44,964 nucleotides of DNA from Candidatus Gastranaerophilales bacterium (lineage in GTDB: Bacteria > Cyanobacteriota > Vampirovibrionia > Gastranaerophilales > Gastranaerophilaceae), in NCBI GenBank assembly GCA_944326585.1, contig CALVEN010000010.1, positions 1-44,964 of the forward strand, given 5' to 3'. This document shows, one piece after another, positions 41,332-44,964 of this stretch (within the stretch, counting starts at the first letter, position 1; the number at the start of each line of letters is the position of its first letter). The notes below the pieces were generated by a model, which was given only the letters and a program-made list of their open reading frames with translations, did not search any database and had not been told where the DNA came from. Position numbers and translations under genes: made by a program.

Positions 41332-42045
41332 ATGGACAACTATGAAGATTTTATATCAACCGTAAGTCATGAATTAAGGACACCTCTGACATCTATCAGG
41401 GGGTTTGCCCAGACAATGCTGACATCATGGGACAAACTGGATGACGAAAGCAAGAAAAAATTCCTGAAGATTATTGAAGATCAATCCAACAGACTTATCG
41501 GGTTAGTGGAAAATATGCTTTCCGTCACAAAACTGCATTCCGAAAAAGAAATTCTTATCTTTAAAGAAGCAAATTTAAAAACGCTGATTGAGCCGGTTAT
41601 AGATATCATAAAAACAGCATATCCGACGCATAAATTTGAATTTAATTTCAATGAAAACACGCCGAATATAATTGTAGATAAAGATAAATTCCAGCAAATA
41701 ATGACGAATTTAATAGAAAATGCCGCGAAATATTCAAATGAAAACACGACAATAACAATTACAACCGAACCTGCCGGAGATTACGTTTCAATAAAAGTAA
41801 CCGACCGCGGGGTAGGAATTTTGCCGGAGAATTACAACAAAATTTTCACAAAATTTTCCAGAATAGACAACCCCCTGACCAGAAAAGTTCAAGGGAGCGG
41901 ACTGGGGCTATACATAACCAAAAATCTTGTTGAAAAAATGGACGGCAAGATATCAGTCATTTCAGGTGACGGCGAAACCACATTTGAAATTTTGTTTCCT
42001 GTCAAAAGCGTTGAAGAACAGGCGAGGGTAAAATGCAATCGGTAA
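41332..42045 (+). CDS. Soluble histidine kinase
   Basis: A 237-residue kinase consisting only of the phosphotransfer and ATP domains. The H box FISTVSHELRTPLTSIRG has the phospho-His near residue 13; the N box is NLIENAAKYS, G1 DRGVGI, the F region KIFTKFSRID, and G2 GSGLGLYI. There is no sensor or membrane part, so input must come from a partner. TATAAT lies six bases before the ATG (leaderless). It overlaps the next regulator gene by 13 bases, which is therefore its likely partner. Confidence 0.92.
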   Translation: MDNYEDFISTVSHELRTPLTSIRGFAQTMLTSWDKLDDESKKKFLKIIEDQSNRLIGLVENMLSVTKLHSEKEILIFKEANLKTLIEPVIDIIKTAYPTHKFEFNFNENTPNIIVDKDKFQQIMTNLIENAAKYSNENTTITITTEPAGDYVSIKVTDRGVGILPENYNKIFTKFSRIDNPLTRKVQGSGLGLYITKNLVEKMDGKISVISGDGETTFEILFPVKSVEEQARVKCNR

Positions 42046-43316
42046 CATTGTTGATAGATAAAAGGCGTGAGCTTTCAACCAAATATAAAAAGTTACTGGA
42101 GAATGATACAAATATTGTACTTGTATCAAAAAACCTTATATCGGCAATGAAAACCATTCAAGACACCGAACCTGATGTAATAATTATTTCCGACAGCATA
42201 GACAGTGACCTTTCGGATTACTGCAAAAAAATTCGGGCATTGACTTATAACATGCGGCCGGTCATTATTGCGATTTCAAAATCTGCAGAAGTTGACGACC
42301 GTTTAAAGGTTTTAGAAAACGGTGCGGATGATTTTATAAGCGAGCCGGTAAATTCCGAAGAGTTTGTAATGAGGATAAAGGCGCATCTAAGACGCGAATT
42401 TGAATCAAACCTTGATTCCAAAAAGCTTTTACCGAACAAAAATTATTCCTTAAGAGCGCTCAAACGAATTATAAAATCAAAAAATAAATGGGCGGCATTA
42501 CTTGTCACCATTGACAATTTTGAAAGCTATAAAGAAACTTACACAGAGCTTGCCTCCGATAAATTAATCCAAACTTTCTGCGCAATTATTCAATCGGCAC
42601 TGAATAAAGATGACTATCTGGGGCTTGTATCTGACAACGAATTTTTAATTCTCACCGATATGTACAAAGCAGATAAAATAGCAAATTATCTGACTTTTGC
42701 AATTGATTCGGTATCACCGAAATTTTATTCATATGAAGATGTAAACCGCGGATATATGATAATGCAAGGGGATGAATTTGCAGGCAGAAGAGGTGAATTC
42801 ATTCACACAACAATAGGTGTTGTAACAAATGAATTTAACAATTTTACCAATGTTTCACAATTGGTTAACGCACTTGTTCAAACACGAAATATGGCGCATA
42901 TACCAACACAGTCAAACTATTTGATAGAATGTCCTAAAATTACTGCTCAAGATGCGGTTATGGAAAAAATTTATAATAACAAAGTCAGAATAATTGAGCC
43001 GGATGAGGCAATGAATACACTTTTAAAAACTATTCTGGAGCTTCAGGGGTATGAAATTATAGAAAATCACAACGAAACAACTCCGGCGGTTATTATTCTT
43101 GATGCAGGGGATGTTGAATCACAAAAAGGATTGGATCTTTGTAAAAAATTGAAAACCGACGAAAGACTTTTAAATTCCAAATTAATAGTGACATCAATAT
43201 TTCACGATAAAGAAACAGTTTTGAACTGCGGTGCGGATTTATATATGCCGAAACCGTACGAATTAACCCATCTTGTAAAATGGGTAGACGCTTTTGTAAG
43301 AGAATTTAACCGATAA
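42033..43316 (+). CDS. REC-degenerate GGDEF-REC regulator
   Basis: A 427-residue cytosolic regulator. Residues about 1-118 are a receiver domain (PDVIIISDSIDSD with the phosphoacceptor Asp; GADDFISEPVNSEEF). Residues about 140-300 look like a GGDEF domain (WAALLVTIDNFESYKETY), but the signature is SDNEF instead of GGDEF, so diguanylate cyclase activity is doubtful. Residues about 310-427 are a second receiver (AVIILDAGDVES, LYMPKPYEL). It overlaps the kinase gene and ends 11 bases into the convergent RHH gene. Probably a signalling hub rather than a DNA binder. Confidence 0.85.
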   Translation: MQSVTLLIDKRRELSTKYKKLLENDTNIVLVSKNLISAMKTIQDTEPDVIIISDSIDSDLSDYCKKIRALTYNMRPVIIAISKSAEVDDRLKVLENGADDFISEPVNSEEFVMRIKAHLRREFESNLDSKKLLPNKNYSLRALKRIIKSKNKWAALLVTIDNFESYKETYTELASDKLIQTFCAIIQSALNKDDYLGLVSDNEFLILTDMYKADKIANYLTFAIDSVSPKFYSYEDVNRGYMIMQGDEFAGRRGEFIHTTIGVVTNEFNNFTNVSQLVNALVQTRNMAHIPTQSNYLIECPKITAQDAVMEKIYNNKVRIIEPDEAMNTLLKTILELQGYEIIENHNETTPAVIILDAGDVESQKGLDLCKKLKTDERLLNSKLIVTSIFHDKETVLNCGADLYMPKPYELTHLVKWVDAFVREFNR

Positions 43317-43494
43317 GCTCTTCCAGCTTTTCAGCGTTAGTTGATGCCGCCTTTGCCTGAGACGCGGAAATTCTTCTCATATAAGTTCTCAAAGCTTCTC
43401 TAATCAATTCGCTGCGCGATCTTTGTTCTGTTAATGCAAGTCCGTCAACTTTATTCAAAAAGTCATCCGGCATAGTTACCAAAATTTTTGCCAT
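43306..43494 (-). CDS. Ribbon-helix-helix (CopG-like) DNA-binding protein
   Basis: Sixty-two residues. The N-terminal strand MAKILVTMPDDFLNKVD and the helices RSRSELIREALRTYM form a standard RHH fold, binding DNA as a dimer. The tail is Ala/Lys rich. AGAGG lies before the ATG. No toxin gene follows, so it may be a lone regulator. The 3' end overlaps the convergent REC gene by 11 bases. Confidence 0.82.
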   Translation of the reverse strand: MAKILVTMPDDFLNKVDGLALTEQRSRSELIREALRTYMRRISASQAKAASTNAEKLEELIG

Positions 43495-43621
43495 AAACCA
43501 TTTTCCTCTTTACATATATTTTACCACATTATATAATATTCCGCAACAGGATTAAGTCACGTCGGTTATGGACAAAATACAGGAGTTTGAATAATATAAT
43601 TCAATAAGAAAGGAGAGTCTT

Positions 43622-44152
43622 ATGGAAGAAAACAACAATTATGAACACAGAAAATGTGAATTTGAACGCCATCCGATTTTAAAACATTTGTTATATGGTC
43701 TTATGGCTTTAATAGGTGCATTTTTGGCATTTTATGTAGTTACGGACTGGTATTTCAAAGCCATGCTCAATCCTGTAAATCAAATGAAAAGAATGGACAG
43801 AGCTATTGAAAGACGCGACAGAGAAATGGAAAAAGCGTTCAAAAAAGCTTTTCACGGGACAGAAAGACTTCAGGAGCGTGCAAATCACATCATAAAACTT
43901 GAACAGGATGACGATGAATACAAAGTTCTGGTAGATTTGGTTCCGCTAAACGACAGCGAAAAAAATGTTGAAGTAAAAACAAACGGCAATCTGTTAACAG
44001 TAAAAGCAGCCGGTATCCACGGTTTCGGGGACAGAAAATCACTGGTTGAATTCACACAAAGCTATATGTTCGGCGACAACGTTGATTTAAGCAAATTGAC
44101 AAAAGAACGCAAAGGCGATACCTACGTTATAACAATTCCTATTGAAGACTAA
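43622..44152 (+). CDS. Membrane-anchored Hsp20/alpha-crystallin-like protein
   Basis: A 176-residue protein with one N-terminal membrane helix (about 22-42, LLYGLMALIGAFLAFYVVTD), a charged coiled-coil stretch (about 52-90), then an alpha-crystallin-like beta sandwich: EYKVLVDLVPLNDSEKNVEV, NGNLLTVKA, and the terminal VITIPI, which resembles the I-x-I motif of small heat-shock proteins. A membrane-bound form is unusual. It might hold unfolding proteins near the membrane. GAAAGGAGAG precedes the ATG. Confidence 0.75.
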   Translation: MEENNNYEHRKCEFERHPILKHLLYGLMALIGAFLAFYVVTDWYFKAMLNPVNQMKRMDRAIERRDREMEKAFKKAFHGTERLQERANHIIKLEQDDDEYKVLVDLVPLNDSEKNVEVKTNGNLLTVKAAGIHGFGDRKSLVEFTQSYMFGDNVDLSKLTKERKGDTYVITIPIED

Positions 44153-44156
44153 TTTT

Positions 44157-44179
44157 AAGGGCGGGAAATCCGCCCTTTT
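44157..44179 (+). terminator. Terminator after the Hsp20-like gene
   Basis: AAGGGCGG and CCGCCCTT pair around GAAAT, followed by a short T run. The next gene's -10 hexamer begins five bases further on. Confidence 0.75.
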
Positions 44180-44183
44180 ATGT

Positions 44184-44189
44184 TATAAT
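44184..44189 (+). promoter_or_regulatory. -10 element of the receiver gene, leaderless spacing
   Basis: TATAAT, then AATTTT, then ATG 44196, immediately after the terminator, so this must be the gene's own promoter. Confidence 0.55.
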
Positions 44190-44195
44190 AATTTT

Positions 44196-44582
44196 ATGAA
44201 AAAGATATTAGTTGTTGATGATTCCCCGAGCTGGGTACGGCACCATATTTTTAACATCAAATACATTTTAGGCGAAGATAATATAGAAATTTTGTCTGCG
44301 AATTCCGCAAAAGAAAGCGACAAAATATTATCGGCAAATATAGACAAGCCGTTTGATATAATTTTCACGGATATGCAGATGGAGCCGGATTTTTTACCCT
44401 TAAACGCGGGTGAATGGCTGATAAAACAAATCCAATTTTATCCTGAATACAAAAACACAAAAATTGTAATAATTTCCGCATCACCGAGAATTGACAAAAT
44501 AGCGGAAAAATACGGAGTTGAATTTATACCAAAAAGGCTCTGCCAGACAACCGTTCCGTATGAAAAAATATTATTGCCCTAA
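44196..44582 (+). CDS. Single-domain response regulator
   Basis: A 128-residue receiver domain without output. MKKILVVDDSPSWVRHH gives the acidic pocket, FDIIFTDMQME the phosphoacceptor Asp (about residue 54), IVIISASPR the conserved Ser/Thr position, and FIPKR the conserved Lys. It has no linked kinase; the soluble kinase at 41332 lies 2 kb upstream. ATG 44196 is set by the promoter and by the start of the receiver fold; a longer frame from 44142 would run through the terminator. Confidence 0.88.
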   Translation: MKKILVVDDSPSWVRHHIFNIKYILGEDNIEILSANSAKESDKILSANIDKPFDIIFTDMQMEPDFLPLNAGEWLIKQIQFYPEYKNTKIVIISASPRIDKIAEKYGVEFIPKRLCQTTVPYEKILLP

Positions 44583-44704
44583 ATCTAAAAACATGATATA
44601 ATAAACCCGTAACAGAATATTTTGGAGGTTAAAAAATGGGCGCAAATACGCATAACAACTACTTTTCATTCAGGGGGGGGGGGCAGTTAGCTTAACCTCC
44701 GGTC

Positions 44705-44725
44705 ATGCTGAACTGGTTTCAGCAT
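44705..44725. repeat. Short REP-like hairpin, copy 2
   Basis: ATGCTGAA pairs with TTCAGCAT over CTGGT. Compared with copy 1 at 6375-6395, two base pairs differ and both are compensated; the flanking GTC and CTC are also shared. Confidence 0.7.
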
Positions 44726-44774
44726 CTCAAAAAAATAAAAATCTTTGTGAAAAAATAAATCTACAAACTATAAA

Positions 44775-44960
44775 CGTCATCCCGCACTGCCAAAGGCAGG
44801 ACATTACACTTGAGCTTGGACAATCCTTATACGTCATCCCGCACTGCCAAAGGCAGGACATTACACTTGAGCTTGGACAATCCTTATACGTCATCCCGCA
44901 CTGCCAAAGGCAGGACATTACACTTGAGCTTGGACAATCCTTATACGTCATCCCGCATTT
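44775..44960. repeat. 57-bp tandem repeat, three copies plus a partial
   Basis: Units begin CGTCATCCCGCA at 44775, 44832, 44889 and 44946. The first three are identical over 57 bases. Each contains a CTGCC-AAA-GGCAG hairpin. The fourth diverges after CGTCATCCCGCA. There are no spacers, so it is not a CRISPR array. Confidence 0.95.
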
Positions 44961-44964
44961 ATTG

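Larger units (their letters stand above)
44636..44964 (+). other. Possible slipped-strand ORF with eleven-G tract (runs off window)
   Basis: ATG 44636 has a good TTGGAGG site eight bases upstream and an upstream TATAAT. The frame reads MGANTHNNYFSFRGGGQLA and stops at 44693-44695. G44673-44683 is a run of eleven. With twelve G, the frame passes into AVSLTSGHAELVSAS and stays open through three 57-bp tandem repeats to the window edge. The repeat unit is exactly 19 codons. It could be a phase-variable protein, or a repeat cluster whose open frame is accidental. Confidence 0.35.

Noticed and set aside
44775-44960. CRISPR array
   Set aside because: The 57-bp units are directly adjacent with no spacers, and no cas gene is present.

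Overview
The window looks like a chromosomal segment of an AT-rich, probably Gram-negative gut bacterium. The mix of small conserved hypothetical proteins, an acyl-ACP thioesterase, dispersed palindromic repeats and REC/degenerate-GGDEF regulators is consistent with the non-photosynthetic cyanobacterial relatives (Candidatus Gastranaerophilales / Vampirovibrionia). That assignment is inference from style and gene content; no 16S or marker search was possible.

The core left arm (about 0.2-13.2 kb) holds tpiA, the riboflavin pair ribE-ribBA with a tandem GNAT protein, two lineage-type unknown proteins, an RNase HIII-like protein coupled to a class A PBP, a YkgJ-type zinc-cluster protein, prs, an acyl-ACP thioesterase, a DUF2085 membrane protein and a secreted unknown protein. 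Between 6.1 and 6.75 kb lies a gene-free pile of palindromic repeats. The 3' side of prs carries what looks like a small RNA with a C-rich, Shine-Dalgarno-complementary stretch.

The accessory region (about 13.2-37.5 kb) is a stack of defence and mobile modules. In order they are: a HipBA pair with its own palindromic operators; a small tyrosine recombinase; a 38-codon remnant of a DUF262 gene; a complete retron (NDT-like effector, msr-msd RNA, reverse transcriptase); a type I restriction-modification operon with three extra genes between hsdS and hsdR, one a PD-(D/E)XK-like nuclease; four small unknown genes, two with the start codon locked in a hairpin; a helicase/nuclease pair resembling Hachiman; a nonsense-broken small gene; a Mu/Tn552-like DDE transposon with an unusual four-gene module and a cargo gene; and a HigBA-like toxin-antitoxin pair between two copies of a 268-bp iteron-bearing repeat. 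Arrays of GTTYAAA-like half-sites spaced 11 bp occur near 14.8, 26.3 and 27.0 kb. They suggest that integrase, retron, restriction operon and small genes travelled as one element.

The core right arm (about 37.6-45 kb) holds a tRNA-Ile(GAU) with a scrambled tRNA remnant beside it, a helical-repeat protein, pncC/cinA-like, dnaB, a small HTH protein, a soluble histidine kinase overlapping a REC-degenerate GGDEF-REC regulator, an RHH protein, a membrane-anchored Hsp20-like protein and a lone receiver domain. At least seven genes have a -10-like hexamer exactly six bases before the start codon, as expected for leaderless transcripts. Both ends of the window carry a short reading frame with a long G tract, closed at the present tract length and open if one G is added.
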